DNA from: Priestia aryabhattai
GTDB taxonomy: Bacteria > Bacillota > Bacilli > Bacillales > Bacillaceae_H
Length of the DNA: 64,000 nt
Direction of reading: 5' to 3'
Assembly (NCBI RefSeq): GCF_023715685.1
Contig: NZ_JAMBOQ010000001.1
Span: forward strand, 620,001 to 684,000
A program made the position numbers and the translations under genes. Below, one piece after another: positions 27,397 through 37,116 of the stretch; within the stretch, counting starts at the first letter, position 1, and each line of letters begins with the position of its first letter. The notes under the pieces were generated by a model that did not search any database, had not been told where the DNA came from, and saw only the letters and a program-made list of their open reading frames with translations.

Positions 27397-27891
27397 CTAG
27401 TCAATTTTTTCTTCTAACGCTGGCATCTCATAATCCATTAACTGATCCCAGTCGTCGCTGTTTAACATTTCAAGCTGTGCTTCGATTAACATTTTGAAAC
27501 GAGTTCTAAATACTTTAGACTGCTTTTTCGTCTCCTCAATGTCCATCGCAATTTTACGAGACTTAGACAGTGCTTCATTAATAATACGGTCCGCATTTTT
27601 TTCTGCTTCTTTTATAATGAGCTTCGCTTCTTTTTCAGCGTTTCGCTTTACATCTTCTGCTGCTTCTTGAGCAATTAAAATCGATTTATTTAACGTTTCT
27701 TCGATGTTAGTAAAATGTCCAAGACGATCTGTTAATTCAGATACTCTTCCTTCTAACTCCTTTTTATCACGCATTACCAGCTCATAATCTTTAATTACTT
27801 GGTCAAGAAACTCATTCACTTCATCTTCATCATATCCGCGAAACCCGCGATTAAACTCTTTGTTATGAATATCCAAAGGGGTTAAAGGCAT
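27397..27891 (-). CDS. divIVA: Cell-division initiation protein DivIVA
   Basis: DivIVA binds negatively curved membrane at septa and poles and positions Min proteins and the chromosome origin in sporulation. The 164-aa protein has the N-terminal lipid-binding segment (LTPLDIHNKEFNRGFRGY, with the conserved FR pair) and coiled-coil for most of the rest. GGAGGTGG precedes the ATG. A perfect palindrome TTGACTAGTCAA (27393–27404) surrounds its stop codon. It closes the ylm run. Confidence 0.96.
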   Translation of the reverse strand: MPLTPLDIHNKEFNRGFRGYDEDEVNEFLDQVIKDYELVMRDKKELEGRVSELTDRLGHFTNIEETLNKSILIAQEAAEDVKRNAEKEAKLIIKEAEKNADRIINEALSKSRKIAMDIEETKKQSKVFRTRFKMLIEAQLEMLNSDDWDQLMDYEMPALEEKID

Positions 27892-27974
27892 CTAGGCCAC
27901 CTCCGTGTTGTCTCATTACTCATTAGTAATGGTTTATTCGACATATTTTTAAAATTTCCTGCTAGTAGATCTCT

Positions 27975-28748
27975 TTATTTCTGCTTTCCTACAACAATTC
28001 GCCATTTTTCTTTTTTGGTTTTGCCTTCAAGTGAAACGATGCGACTTCTGCCATGACCACGAAGCGACAAAATATCACCTTCATGACATTCAAAAGAAGG
28101 CTGTTCAATGACTTTAAAATTTACTTTCACCGCTCCGTTTGCAATAAACGGCTGGACTTTTTGTCTTGATAAATTATGAATGGTCGACAGCAACACATCA
28201 AGCCTCATTGAAGAAACTGTATAAACTTGTTCAATCAGCTCTTCTTTTACCACATGAAGCTGCTCTCTTTGAATAGAAGAAAGTGAAACTTTTGCTTTTC
28301 CAATTGATGTTAAATTCATCTCAATATAAGAAGAGATTTCCTCTGCAGCTACAAGCTGAATACTATCTCCCGCTACCAAAATATCGCCAAATTTTGAACG
28401 ACGCAGCCCTAAGGACATCGCCGAACCAAGAACTTGAGGATGTTCAATCGTCACAAACTTTTTAGGATAATTCAGCTCGTACATATGTAACTGAAAATCT
28501 CCGCTTTCAGGCACATAGTAATCCGGATAGAGCAGCGCACGTTTGCGTTCAGCAAACGGTTGTCCACCATCAAATGAAACTTGAACCTCTTCTTCAGTCC
28601 CAACAATAGCCGTCACAATCTGCTGCTCCCTTGGATCTAAAAAGTCCGTTAGCTTTGGGCTGTATTGATGTAGGACATCTTCTTTCCACTGAAGAACTTG
28701 GTCAATAAACCCATGTTCTTCTTGCCTAAAATGTTCATAAACAGACAT
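27975..28748 (-). CDS. ylmH: S4-domain RNA-binding protein YlmH
   Basis: A 257-aa protein with an N-terminal YlmH-specific domain and a C-terminal S4 RNA-binding domain (residues about 180–245: MRLDVLLSTIHNLSRQKVQPF). In B. subtilis YlmH has been linked to 50S ribosome quality control alongside RqcH; that role is known for the family and is not shown by this sequence. AGTAGGAG precedes the ATG. It follows ylmG after a terminator. Confidence 0.93.
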   Translation of the reverse strand: MSVYEHFRQEEHGFIDQVLQWKEDVLHQYSPKLTDFLDPREQQIVTAIVGTEEEVQVSFDGGQPFAERKRALLYPDYYVPESGDFQLHMYELNYPKKFVTIEHPQVLGSAMSLGLRRSKFGDILVAGDSIQLVAAEEISSYIEMNLTSIGKAKVSLSSIQREQLHVVKEELIEQVYTVSSMRLDVLLSTIHNLSRQKVQPFIANGAVKVNFKVIEQPSFECHEGDILSLRGHGRSRIVSLEGKTKKEKWRIVVGKQK

Positions 28749-28773
28749 ATTATTACTCCTACTATTGGTATGT

Positions 28774-28801
28774 AAAAAAGGAATCCAGCGATTCCTTTTT
28801 T
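28774..28801 (-). terminator. Terminator after ylmG
   Basis: A perfect 12-bp stem AAAAAAGGAATC with GATTCCTTTTTT and a 4-nt loop. The ylmG stop codon (28800–28802) overlaps the stem. Read-through may still reach ylmH, 26 nt beyond. Confidence 0.88.
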
Positions 28802-29069
28802 AAATAAACCCCACCACATTATTAAGTGACAGTACACCTCTTTCTGCAAATCGCAATAAAAAGATTGCGACAAGAGGTGAAATATCAATCATCCCAATAG
28901 GCGGAATGATTTTACGAAAAGGCTCTAAGTAAGGCTCACAAATACTGCCAAGCAGCTGACCAAACTTAGATGCTCTTACATCGGGTACCCAAGACATCAA
29001 AATGTAAATAATTAATGCCCATGAGTAAAGCCCAATCAATTGTGCGAGAATCCCAAAAACGATACTCAA
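28800..29069 (-). CDS. ylmG: YggT-family membrane protein YlmG
   Basis: An 89-aa protein with two membrane segments around the conserved YGGT signature [20 protein letters not shown]. Relatives are linked to division and, in plastids, to nucleoid and thylakoid organisation; the molecular role is unknown. The start is TTG 29069, with AGAGGTGG overlapping the end of sepF. A TTG start here implies low or coupled translation. Confidence 0.9.
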   Translation of the reverse strand: MSIVFGILAQLIGLYSWALIIYILMSWVPDVRASKFGQLLGSICEPYLEPFRKIIPPIGMIDISPLVAIFLLRFAERGVLSLNNVVGFI

Positions 29070-29072
29070 AAA

Positions 29073-29537
29073 CTACCACCTCTTTACGTTTGTTGTATCA
29101 TGTTCTCCCATCATATCTGAAATGCTTCCGCTTACGTCTACATTATCAGGTGTACATAAAAAGATGTCGGTTCCAATTTTTTGAATGTCCCCGCCTAAAG
29201 CATAAACTGTACCACTTAAAAAGTCGACAATTCTTACTGCTTGATCTCGTTGAATGCGCTGTAAATTAACAACTACGACTTTACGATTTTTTAAATGATC
29301 CGTAATTTCTTGTGCTTCGGCATAGACGCGAGGTTCGCAAAGCATCATTTTGGATGATTTTTGAACGCTTTGTAAACTAATCACGTTTTGCTGCTGATTT
29401 GGCTGCTGACTAGTTTTCACTGGTCTCGACTGCTGTACAGGCTCTTCTACCGACTCTTCTTGTTCGTATTGTTCTTCTACATATTCAGTATCGTCATCAA
29501 GAGCAAAAAAACTTCTAAAGCGATTTTTCATACTCAT
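29073..29537 (-). CDS. sepF: Cell-division protein SepF
   Basis: SepF bundles FtsZ and anchors it to the membrane. The 154-aa protein has an amphipathic N-terminal helix ([13 protein letters not shown]), an acidic and glutamine-rich linker (about 18–60) and the C-terminal SepF fold with [11 protein letters not shown], and [19 protein letters not shown] lies 11 nt before the ATG. It overlaps FtsA function, and the ylmE-sepF-ylmG order is typical of Firmicutes. Confidence 0.95.
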   Translation of the reverse strand: MSMKNRFRSFFALDDDTEYVEEQYEQEESVEEPVQQSRPVKTSQQPNQQQNVISLQSVQKSSKMMLCEPRVYAEAQEITDHLKNRKVVVVNLQRIQRDQAVRIVDFLSGTVYALGGDIQKIGTDIFLCTPDNVDVSGSISDMMGEHDTTNVKRW

Positions 29538-29553
29538 CTTGAATTACACCTCC

Positions 29554-30237
29554 TTAACGTTCATTCCCAACTAACGTGGTTCCTAGTCGAATGAATGTTG
29601 CTCCTTCTTCAATTGCAATTGCATAATCGTTTGACATTCCCATTGACAGCTCTGTACACGGTGCATATGGGAGGTTTAGTTCTTGTATACGATCCTGCAA
29701 TTTCTTTAGACCCTGAAAACAGCTGCGAAGCAAGAACTCGTCATCTGTGTGAGGAGCCATGGTCATTAATCCAACCACTTGGATATTTGTAAATGCTTCA
29801 AGGGATTGAATGAATGGAATCACGTCTTCTACAGTAAGGCCATGCTTGGATTGTTCTTCGGCAACATTAACTTGTACAAAACATTTTATACGATGTCCTG
29901 CACGTTTATCAATTTCTTTTGCTAAAGATAATCGGTCTAGTGAATGAATATAGTCAACTTTATCAATCACATTTTTTACTTTTCTTGTTTGTAAGCTCCC
30001 GATAAAATGCCAGGTCGCTTTCTCACCGATTGATTCATACTTTTCTAGAAGACCTTCATCCCTGTTTTCTCCGAGATGTAAAATGCCGGCATCCACTGCT
30101 TCTGCTGCTCGTGTTGTGGAAACGTATTTTGTTACAGCAATCAGCTCTACATCTTCTCGAGTTCGATTGACTTTTTTACACGCTTCAGCAATTGTTTGTT
30201 GAACTGCTTCTAGATTTTCACTTACGCTAGCTGTCAC
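29554..30237 (-). CDS. ylmE: YggS/PROSC-family PLP homeostasis protein YlmE
   Basis: A PLP-binding protein that controls pyridoxal phosphate balance and has no known enzymatic reaction. The 227-aa barrel holds the PLP lysine in [11 protein letters not shown] and the phosphate-binding LSMGMSND segment. I set the start at GTG 30237, which has AAGGAGGAG upstream and follows the ylmD stop by 7 nt. A frame open to 30330 would run far into ylmD with no site. Confidence 0.93.
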   Translation of the reverse strand: MTASVSENLEAVQQTIAEACKKVNRTREDVELIAVTKYVSTTRAAEAVDAGILHLGENRDEGLLEKYESIGEKATWHFIGSLQTRKVKNVIDKVDYIHSLDRLSLAKEIDKRAGHRIKCFVQVNVAEEQSKHGLTVEDVIPFIQSLEAFTNIQVVGLMTMAPHTDDEFLLRSCFQGLKKLQDRIQELNLPYAPCTELSMGMSNDYAIAIEEGATFIRLGTTLVGNER

Positions 30238-30244
30238 TATGTAA

Positions 30245-31066
30245 TTACTCCTCCTTAAAGCCGATGAAGTTAAACATGCGCCCTGTTTTCCCTTGGTCGC
30301 GGCGATGTGAGAAGAACAGGTCATCTTCACAGCTTGTACAATACGACGATGTTAAAATTCGTTCCGGCAATACGCCTGCGTTTTGAATCAGCAGCTTATT
30401 GACTTTTTTTAAATTAAGCGCGTATTGACCCGGGCTTACTTCTTGATATCCATTTTGGCCAACTACTTCGTTTACTTGTGTAATGACGCGGTTATCGACA
30501 ACATAACAGCAATCTTCAATCGAAGGGCCAATCGCCACGTAAATATCTTCAACCGGAACATTTTCTTGTTCTACCCAACGTCGAATCATATTTCCTGCAA
30601 TATCTTTCACTGTTCCCTTCCACCCAGCATGAGCAAGACCAACTAAATGGTGATCAGGCGCATAGAAGTACAGCGGAACACAATCTGCATAACATAAAGC
30701 TAACAAAATATCAGATTCATTTGTATAAATGCCATCCGTTGCTTCTATGCCCTCTTCATACTTGTAGAGTCCTTTTGCACAGTCGGCTTTTGTTACTTTT
30801 TGAACAGTTGCTTCATGTACTTGTTCGGCACATACAAAGCTTTCAAAAGACATGTCTAGTTCGGCTGCTAAAATTTTTCTATTTGTAATAACATCTTCTA
30901 CGTTATCGTTTACGTGAAGCCCTAGGTTAAAAGAAACAAATGGAGGCTTACTCACGCCACCATTTTTTGTGGTGAAACCAGCAACAAGCATATCATTCTT
31001 TTCTACCCAAGGGCTCAGCCACATAAACGACTCGTGATGGCTTTTTTTTAATGGCTCAGGATTCAT
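30245..31066 (-). CDS. ylmD: Multicopper/laccase-domain protein YlmD (YfiH/PgeF family)
   Basis: A 273-aa member of the family described as purine nucleoside phosphorylase/adenosine deaminase or peptidoglycan editing factor (E. coli PgeF, formerly YfiH). Metal and active residues are seen in [23 protein letters not shown] and [11 protein letters not shown]. The ATG at 31066 has AAGGG unusually far upstream (about 13 nt). The family's physiological role in Bacillus is not settled. Confidence 0.93.
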   Translation of the reverse strand: MNPEPLKKSHHESFMWLSPWVEKNDMLVAGFTTKNGGVSKPPFVSFNLGLHVNDNVEDVITNRKILAAELDMSFESFVCAEQVHEATVQKVTKADCAKGLYKYEEGIEATDGIYTNESDILLALCYADCVPLYFYAPDHHLVGLAHAGWKGTVKDIAGNMIRRWVEQENVPVEDIYVAIGPSIEDCCYVVDNRVITQVNEVVGQNGYQEVSPGQYALNLKKVNKLLIQNAGVLPERILTSSYCTSCEDDLFFSHRRDQGKTGRMFNFIGFKEE

Positions 31067-31140
31067 GTATGTGACACATCCCTTGTTTCATTTGTTCTCA
31101 CATATTGTACCACAGATTGCTAGGTGCTGTTGACAAAAAA

Positions 31141-31395
31141 CTAATTCTCTTCAGGCTGAAATGCGTCTTTATAACGTACTAAAATGACATCAGAACCAAT
31201 TTTCACAATATTTTTCCATGGAATCACAATTTCATCATCTTTTCCAAAGAAGCCTAATACACGAGAGCCTCCGATAATGACGGCCTGTATTTTTCCCGTT
31301 GTTAAGTCAATATCAATATCCCCTACATTTCCAAGTTTTTTGCCATCAGCTACATTCACTACATCTTTCAGCTGAAATTCTGAAATCTTTAACAT
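31141..31395 (-). CDS. ylmC: YlmC/YmxH-family PRC-barrel sporulation protein
   Basis: An 84-aa PRC-barrel protein (residues 1–75: MLKISEFQLKDVVNVADGKK, then GKIQAVIIGGSRVLGFFG). The start is ATG 31395, with AGGAGGAG seven bases upstream; an open frame from 31422 precedes the ribosome site. Family members are annotated as sporulation-associated, and the neighbour sigG is consistent, but the molecular role is unknown. Confidence 0.88.
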   Translation of the reverse strand: MLKISEFQLKDVVNVADGKKLGNVGDIDIDLTTGKIQAVIIGGSRVLGFFGKDDEIVIPWKNIVKIGSDVILVRYKDAFQPEEN

Positions 31396-31743
31396 GCTCT
31401 CTCCTCCTATAGCCAACTTCACTCCTTAGCCTATATATATTTTCAAATTTTCATTTCATGAAGGAAAAGCTTATTTTTTCTCTGCCATTCTCTTTCTATA
31501 GGCATTTTGTTTACTAATTACATATTTTTTCGTCAAGGGGCATTCTCAACCGGTAGCTAGAAGTCCTCACAGCACTAGAAAATCTGATATAAACATCTTT
31601 TGGCCATGTGTTATACATTGATACACACAAAATAAGCACCGTGTCTGTTTTTATAGACACGATGCTTATTAAGTTGAACATCAAATAAAGTGAATGGTAT
31701 TAATTGTATGAACGCGAGCAGCTGCCAGTTTAGATAGCCTTTG
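31396..31743. other. 348-bp gap between ylmC and sigG
   Basis: No coding region is supported. The gap holds the sigG terminator (31631–31670) and a weak promoter-like TTGACG near 31530. B. subtilis has ylmA and ylmB here, and neither is present. Confidence 0.7.
31631..31670 (-). terminator. Hairpin after sigG
   Basis: Two stacked stems, AATAAGCA with TGCTTATT and GTGTCT with AGACAC, separated by a 2-nt internal loop. A TTTTG tail follows on the minus strand. It lies 74 nt beyond the sigG stop. Confidence 0.75.
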
Positions 31744-32523
31744 TTAACTTTGAATATTTTTATTCATCTGTTTAATAGCAGCTTTTTCTAAACGAGAAAC
31801 CTGCGCTTGAGAAATACCAATTTCTTCAGCAACTTCCATCTGTGTTTTACCTTGAAAGAAGCGCTTTCGTAAAATTAGTTTTTCTCGCTCGTTCAATCTT
31901 CTCATACCTTCTTGCAAAGCAATTTCTTCAATCCAAGTTGAATCACGGTTGCGTTCATCGCTTAGCTGATCCATGACATAGATTGGGTCTCCCCCATCAT
32001 TGTAAATAGGTTCAAATAGAGAAACCGGATCTTGGATAGCATCTAAAGCAAACACAATTTCTTCATGCGGCACTTCTAGGACTTTTGAAATTTCCTCAGC
32101 TGTAGGTTCCTTGGATGTTTCACTCATAAGCCTTTCACGAACTTGAAGAGCTTTATAAGCAATATCACGAAGGGAACGAGAAACACGGATTGGATTATTG
32201 TCACGTAAATAGCGGCGAATTTCCCCTATAATCATTGGGACAGCATATGTAGAAAACTTCACGTTTTGACTTAAATCAAAATTGTCAATGGATTTCATTA
32301 ATCCAATACACCCAACCTGAAATAAGTCATCAACAAATTCTCCACGATTGTTAAAACGTTGGATCACGCTGAGTACGAGACGTAAATTTCCGCTTACTAG
32401 CTTTTCTCTTGCTGTTCCATCTCCAGCCTGCATTTGTTTAAACAACTTTCGCATCTCTTCATTTTTTAATACAGGAAGTTTCGAAGTATCTACTCCACAA
32501 ATTTCTACTTTATTTCTTGTCAA
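31744..32523 (-). CDS. sigG: RNA polymerase sigma-G, late forespore factor
   Basis: Sigma-G drives late forespore genes after engulfment. The 259-aa protein is nearly identical in layout to B. subtilis SigG: the CGVDTSKLPVLKNEEMRKL start, region 2 (DDLFQVGCIGLMKSIDNFD) and region 4.2 (EVAEEIGISQAQVSRLEKAA). The start codon is TTG 32523, with AGGAGG seven bases upstream. It has its own promoter region between the sigE terminator and the start, plus a leader inverted repeat (32540–32570). Confidence 0.97.
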   Translation of the reverse strand: MTRNKVEICGVDTSKLPVLKNEEMRKLFKQMQAGDGTAREKLVSGNLRLVLSVIQRFNNRGEFVDDLFQVGCIGLMKSIDNFDLSQNVKFSTYAVPMIIGEIRRYLRDNNPIRVSRSLRDIAYKALQVRERLMSETSKEPTAEEISKVLEVPHEEIVFALDAIQDPVSLFEPIYNDGGDPIYVMDQLSDERNRDSTWIEEIALQEGMRRLNEREKLILRKRFFQGKTQMEVAEEIGISQAQVSRLEKAAIKQMNKNIQS

Positions 32524-32539
32524 CTCTTTCCCTCCTAAC

Positions 32540-32590
32540 AGGAGATGATGTTCTGAATTCAGTATCTCCTCCGAAGGAAAAAATATGCAC
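32540..32590 (-). promoter_or_regulatory. sigG promoter and leader inverted repeat
   Basis: On the minus strand, TGCATATTT (near 32582–32590) resembles the -35 of sigma-F/G promoters. GGAGATACTG about 14–16 nt downstream resembles their -10. An inverted repeat AGGAGAT…ATCTCCT (32564–32570 with 32540–32546), with a GAATTC palindrome in its loop, lies just before the ribosome site and could hinder initiation. Promoter assignment is by resemblance only. Confidence 0.6.
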
Positions 32591-32616
32591 TTTTACAATT
32601 CTGACAATTCTCTACT

Positions 32617-32669
32617 AAAAAAGCTGATTGCATAAGATGCCTCTCAGCCCTTATGCAATCAGCTTTTTT
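32617..32669 (-). terminator. Strong terminator between sigE and sigG
   Basis: A perfect 20-bp stem (AAAAAAGCTGATTGCATAAG and its complement) with a 13-nt loop and T6 tail. It starts 3 nt after the sigE stop and insulates sigG from the spoIIG operon. Confidence 0.95.
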
Positions 32670-32671
32670 AC

Positions 32672-33391
32672 TTAAACCATTTTATTAAATTCTTTTCGCA
32701 GCCGTTTAATAATTCGTTTTTCAAGCCTTGAAATATAAGACTGAGAAATGCCTAGCATATCAGCTACATCTTTTTGCGTTTTTTCTTCTCCGCCGGCTAG
32801 CCCAAAGCGCAGCTCCATAATTTGCTTTTCACGGTCATTTAATTGATGCAATGCTTTCAACAAAAGTTTTCGATCTACATTCGCTTCTAGGTCTTTTGTA
32901 ATGATATCTTCTTCGGTTCCCATCACGTCAGATAATAACAGTTCATTTCCATCCCAATCAATATTTAACGGCTCATCAAATGAAACTTCAGATCGAATTT
33001 TATTGTTGCGGCGCAAATACATTAAAATTTCATTTTCAATACAGCGAGAGGCGTACGTCGCTAGCTTAATTTTCTTTTCAGGATTAAACGTGTTTACTGC
33101 TTTAATTAAACCGATGGTGCCGATGCTAATTAAATCCTCAATATTGATTCCTGTATTTTCAAACTTGCGGGCAATATAAACAACAAGTCGCAAATTACGC
33201 TCAATCAACAGTGAACGTGCTGCTTCATCCCCTGATGGAAGTTTTTTCAAGAGAACTTCTTCTTCATCTTTTGTTAAAGGTGGTGGAAGAGCTTCACTTC
33301 CTCCTATATAGTACACTTCATCTGTTTTCAGCTTAAGTTTAATTAATAATTTGTACCACCATAATTGAAATCGAATTCGATATGTAGCCAT
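32672..33391 (-). CDS. sigE: RNA polymerase sigma-E precursor (pro-sigma-E)
   Basis: Mother-cell-specific sigma factor made as an inactive precursor. The 239-aa protein has the basic and hydrophobic pro-sequence ([19 protein letters not shown]) followed by [16 protein letters not shown]. It also has region 2 ([20 protein letters not shown]) and region 4 ([19 protein letters not shown]). The pro-sequence differs from B. subtilis only in its first residues. AAGGAGG precedes the ATG. The spoIIGA-sigE order, protease then substrate, is conserved. Confidence 0.97.
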   Translation of the reverse strand: MATYRIRFQLWWYKLLIKLKLKTDEVYYIGGSEALPPPLTKDEEEVLLKKLPSGDEAARSLLIERNLRLVVYIARKFENTGINIEDLISIGTIGLIKAVNTFNPEKKIKLATYASRCIENEILMYLRRNNKIRSEVSFDEPLNIDWDGNELLLSDVMGTEEDIITKDLEANVDRKLLLKALHQLNDREKQIMELRFGLAGGEEKTQKDVADMLGISQSYISRLEKRIIKRLRKEFNKMV

Positions 33392-33421
33392 TCTATATCC
33401 TCCTTTATTTGTTCACACCTT

Positions 33422-34345
33422 TTACGATGCGGAACTTACTTCTCCAATAACAATAAGCTTCGGATGAACAATACATTCATATTGCTTCTCCACTGAAAGC
33501 GTTGTATGACTAATACCTACTAATACTTTAGTGATTTCAATCGTGTTGGACTGATGCACCAGCCTTACCATATCTGGCTTTAGAGCAAGCAGCAGCTGAT
33601 TGGCTTGGCCCACGCTTCGATAAGGGACAAAGCGGACTCTTGAATACCACTCTTGATCAATATCTTCGCTGTGTGAAAAGGATTGGACATTTTTGCTTAA
33701 TTCCATTAAGCCTTCAGGCAATATTTCTTTTAAAGAATCTGCTGTAACAATCATAACCGGGGTTTTCGTCAGCGGATCTACAAGCTGGTTTCCACTATCA
33801 ATAAGTCCTTTCATCGACAGCGTCTGTTCGTTTAAAATTACTTCTACATCTACCAGCTGATCAAATGTAATATTTTTCATTCGCAAATCATCAACTCGTG
33901 CCTTTGAAAAATAAGATAATAGCGGAAAACCAATAAGAACAAATATCCAGCTAATAGGATCACCAAACTGTGGAGACTTCGTATCAACCATTTGATTAAG
34001 AACAAGGAACTGATCTTGAAATAAAAAGTGAACGCCCATTAACCCTCCACCAACAACAAAGGTTGCAAAATAAAACGTTAATAAATTCTCAAAGAAAAAG
34101 CGCAGTCGTTTATAACCAAACGTCACCAATACCATAAAAAAAGAGAATAAAATTTTAATAGCAGGGTGAACCATAAGATGAGAAAAAGGCGTAAACATGA
34201 GAAGGACAATCAATGAACCGATAAAGCCGCCAAGCAAAAGCCGCCACCACTTGTAATTCCGTTTAAGTACAACTGCACATAACATTAGCAAGATCGTATC
34301 TAACCCAAAATTCAGCATCCATATTAAATCTAAATAGATTGGCAA
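33422..34345 (-). CDS. spoIIGA: Sporulation sigma-E processing aspartic protease SpoIIGA
   Basis: Membrane aspartic protease that removes the pro-sequence of sigma-E at the septum on a signal from SpoIIR. The 307-aa protein has five N-terminal membrane helices (residues 5–145). The soluble domain carries the active site LIDSGNQLVDPLT, with Asp183 at the same number as in B. subtilis. It is first in the spoIIG operon, 30 nt ahead of sigE, and is driven by the promoter at 34391–34424. Confidence 0.96.
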   Translation of the reverse strand: MPIYLDLIWMLNFGLDTILLMLCAVVLKRNYKWWRLLLGGFIGSLIVLLMFTPFSHLMVHPAIKILFSFFMVLVTFGYKRLRFFFENLLTFYFATFVVGGGLMGVHFLFQDQFLVLNQMVDTKSPQFGDPISWIFVLIGFPLLSYFSKARVDDLRMKNITFDQLVDVEVILNEQTLSMKGLIDSGNQLVDPLTKTPVMIVTADSLKEILPEGLMELSKNVQSFSHSEDIDQEWYSRVRFVPYRSVGQANQLLLALKPDMVRLVHQSNTIEITKVLVGISHTTLSVEKQYECIVHPKLIVIGEVSSAS

Positions 34346-34390
34346 TGTTTATAACCTCTCCATTCTTTCTGAATTTTTCTGTTAAAAATT

Positions 34391-34424
34391 AGTATATAGT
34401 ACATCCTATTAGAAAGTCTGTCAG
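34391..34424 (-). promoter_or_regulatory. spoIIG promoter with 22-bp spacer
   Basis: Minus strand: CTGACA (34419–34424), exactly 22 bp, then TATACT (34391–34396). This long spacer is a hallmark of the Spo0A~P-activated spoIIG promoter of B. subtilis. Boxes resembling TGNCGAA lie upstream at 34429–34435 (TGCCGAG), 34463–34469 (TATCGAA on the minus strand) and 34528–34534 (TGTCGAA). Confidence 0.85.
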
Positions 34425-34580
34425 TTCATGCCGAGAAACAAGCAGTATTTTTGAGGAAATCATTCGATATTTGTCACACCACTTTTAGAAAAAAAACACA
34501 AACCCTTTGAAGACATCATATTGACCATGTCGAATGTTTTTTATATTCTTTTCGAGTTTTCTAGATTCATCGCATAAAAA

Positions 34581-34607
34581 AAGACCTCTGTATAAAACAG
34601 AGGTCTT
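34581..34607 (-). terminator. Terminator after ftsZ
   Basis: A perfect 11-bp stem AAGACCTCTGT with ACAGAGGTCTT, a 5-nt loop and T7 on the minus strand, ending the ftsAZ unit before the spoIIG promoter. Confidence 0.93.
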
Positions 34608-34621
34608 GGCTTTTTATTCTC

Positions 34622-35779
34622 TTAGCGTCTACGATTACGGTTTCGTAAGAATGTTGGAATATCTAGCGCATCTTCAGACTGTGGCTGTGATGGACGCGTA
34701 TATTCTTGCTGTACAGGTTCTTCACGCTTTACTTCACGCTTCGGCTGCGGAGCCGGTTGCTGTGTCGATTGCTGCATACGATTCGCCGATAATGAAGGAC
34801 GGCCTGGTTTTGGCTGTGATAAATCCTGATCACTAAAGCCAGTTGCAATAACTGTAACAACAATCTCGTCTTTTAGGTTTTCGTTAATAACAGATCCAAA
34901 GATCATGTTTACTTCTTGGTCAGAAGCCGAAGCAACGATATCTGCAGCTTCTTGTACTTCGTAAAGACTTAGGTTTGTACCGCCTGTGATATTCATTAAT
35001 ACACCTTGAGCTCCATCGATAGATGTTTCAAGAAGTGGACTTGAAATAGCTTTTTTAGCCGCTTCAGCAGCACGGTTTTCACCAGTCGCAATACCGATAC
35101 CCATAAGTGCCGATCCTTTGTTAGACATAATTGTTTTTACGTCAGCGAAGTCTAAGTTAATTAATCCAGGAACTGCGATTAAATCTGAAATACCTTGCAC
35201 ACCTTGTCGTAATACGTTATCCGCTTCACGGAACGCTTCTAGCATTGGCGTGTTTTTATCAACGATTTCTAATAAGCGATCATTTGGAATAACAATCAGC
35301 GTATCCACTGCTTCTTTCATTGACGCAATGCCGCCTGCCGCTTGAGTAGAACGCTTACGGCCTTCAAACGTAAACGGACGAGTAACAACACCTACCGTTA
35401 GTGCTCCTAGTTCACGAGCAATTTGGGCAATGACTGGAGCTGCACCAGTTCCAGTTCCTCCACCCATACCAGCTGTTACGAAAACCATATCTGCACCTTT
35501 TAGTGCTTCTTGGATTTGTTCCTTACTTTCTTCAGCTGCTTTTTTTCCAACTTCTGGATTAGCACCTGCACCTAATCCTCTTGTTAATTTAGCGCCGATT
35601 TGCATTTTTGTTTCAGCTTTTGATAAATTTAATGCTTGTGCATCTGTATTAACTGCAATAAATTCTACACCTTGGACGCCATGTTCAATCATTCGGTTAA
35701 CCGCGTTGTTACCGCCGCCTCCGACACCGATTACTTTAATCGTCGCTAATTGGTCTACACTTGTATCAAACTCCAACAT
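34622..35779 (-). CDS. ftsZ: Cell-division GTPase FtsZ
   Basis: The tubulin-like GTPase that forms the Z-ring. The 385 aa contain the N-terminal [13 protein letters not shown] loop, the tubulin signature [13 protein letters not shown], the T7 loop [11 protein letters not shown], a glutamine/proline-rich linker (about 318–365) and the C-terminal peptide [15 protein letters not shown]. That tail binds FtsA, SepF and other partners. It lies 41 nt downstream of ftsA. Confidence 0.98.
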   Translation of the reverse strand: MLEFDTSVDQLATIKVIGVGGGGNNAVNRMIEHGVQGVEFIAVNTDAQALNLSKAETKMQIGAKLTRGLGAGANPEVGKKAAEESKEQIQEALKGADMVFVTAGMGGGTGTGAAPVIAQIARELGALTVGVVTRPFTFEGRKRSTQAAGGIASMKEAVDTLIVIPNDRLLEIVDKNTPMLEAFREADNVLRQGVQGISDLIAVPGLINLDFADVKTIMSNKGSALMGIGIATGENRAAEAAKKAISSPLLETSIDGAQGVLMNITGGTNLSLYEVQEAADIVASASDQEVNMIFGSVINENLKDEIVVTVIATGFSDQDLSQPKPGRPSLSANRMQQSTQQPAPQPKREVKREEPVQQEYTRPSQPQSEDALDIPTFLRNRNRRR

Positions 35780-35820
35780 GATAGTTCCTCCTAATTCTTC
35801 GAAATTACCAATCCGTAACG

Positions 35821-37116
35821 TTAATCAAAGAAGTATCCAAAAAACTTCTTCATTAAATTTTGGTCATTTTTCTTTTTCGGCTGCTCAGCTGATTGTTGCG
35901 GCTGCTGTGGTTTCGGGCTAGGTTTGATCATTTCTTGCTCAATCGGCTCTTCTTCCACAACTGGCGCTCCAATTTCCCGGCCTTGTATTTTAGCATTTTT
36001 GTATGCAAATTTTATTAATCCTACACCTGTTGTATAATGCGGCTCACGTACTCCGATATAATCAGGCACTGCTATGCGCACGTTATTCTTTAAAATTTCT
36101 TGAGCTAGCTCAAGAATACCAGGCATCGCTACTACTCCGCCTGTTAAAACAAATCCTCCTGGAATATCTTTGTATCCTAGGCGATTCACCTCTTGCGTAA
36201 TCATATCTAAAATCTCTTCTAATCTAGCTTCAATAATATCAGAGATTTCGAGCTGGTTAAACTGCTGATGCTGATCGCTTCCAATGATCGGTACACTAAA
36301 TACTTCTTCTTCAGAAGCATGATCATAGAAAGCATGTCCATGCTTTATCTTAATATTTTCCGCATCTTCAGTCGATGTGCGAAGGCCAATCGATAAATCC
36401 TTGGTAATGTGCTCTCCGCCAACAGCTAGTACATTTGTTACTTTCAAATGTCCTTGGTCAAAGATCGCAACAGTTGTTGAACCTCCACCGATATCTACCA
36501 GTGCGACACCTAAGTTTTTTTCATCACGAGATAATGCAATTGAACCAGCGGCTAGAGGCTGTAAACAAATATCGCTGATTTCTAAACCAGCTCTTTCTAC
36601 ACAGCGTAATAAGTTATGTAAAACCGTTCTAGATCCTGTTATGATTGTGCCTTCCATTTCTAAACGTACCCCAATCATACCTCTAGGATCGTTAATACCT
36701 TCTAAGCCATCTACAATAAATTGCTTTGGAATAACATCAATGATTTCACGATCTGGCGGGATAGACATGACTTGAGCAGCATCAATTACTCGATGAATAT
36801 CTTCGTTTGTAATTTCACGATTCTCGCTTGATACGGCTACTACTCCGTGACAATCCTGTAAAAATACATGATTTCCGCTTATGCCCACTACAACCTTTTT
36901 AATTGTAATGCCTACCATTCGTTCAGCTTGTTCTACTGCTTTTCTAATAGATTGAACTGTTGCATCTATATCAACGATAGAACCTTTTTTTAGTCCGTGT
37001 GATTTAACATTCCCTACACCAATGATATTCAATGAATCGTTACTCATCTCTCCGATGATCACTTTCACACTGGATGTACCGATGTCTAAACTAACGTATA
37101 TTTCATTGCTGTTCAT
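35821..37116 (-). CDS. ftsA: Cell-division protein FtsA
   Basis: Actin-like membrane tether of FtsZ. The 431-aa protein starts [19 protein letters not shown] at ATG 37116, which has AAGGAGGTG upstream; the frame open to 37152 precedes that site. The ATPase phosphate loops ([23 protein letters not shown]) and a proline/glutamine linker are present. The C-terminal amphipathic membrane helix [12 protein letters not shown] is also present. Expression likely includes the sigma-H-like promoter at 37201–37229. Confidence 0.96.
   Translation of the reverse strand: MNSNEIYVSLDIGTSSVKVIIGEMSNDSLNIIGVGNVKSHGLKKGSIVDIDATVQSIRKAVEQAERMVGITIKKVVVGISGNHVFLQDCHGVVAVSSENREITNEDIHRVIDAAQVMSIPPDREIIDVIPKQFIVDGLEGINDPRGMIGVRLEMEGTIITGSRTVLHNLLRCVERAGLEISDICLQPLAAGSIALSRDEKNLGVALVDIGGGSTTVAIFDQGHLKVTNVLAVGGEHITKDLSIGLRTSTEDAENIKIKHGHAFYDHASEEEVFSVPIIGSDQHQQFNQLEISDIIEARLEEILDMITQEVNRLGYKDIPGGFVLTGGVVAMPGILELAQEILKNNVRIAVPDYIGVREPHYTTGVGLIKFAYKNAKIQGREIGAPVVEEEPIEQEMIKPSPKPQQPQQSAEQPKKKNDQNLMKKFFGYFFD

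Noticed and set aside
27393..27404. Palindrome TTGACTAGTCAA around the divIVA stop codon
   Set aside because: It lies within the divIVA end and next to the ileS promoter; too short to claim as an operator and lacks a T tract for a terminator.
35430..35921. 163-codon + strand open frame across ftsZ and ftsA ends
   Set aside because: Antisense to the highly conserved FtsZ N-terminus; a proline/alanine-rich shadow translation.
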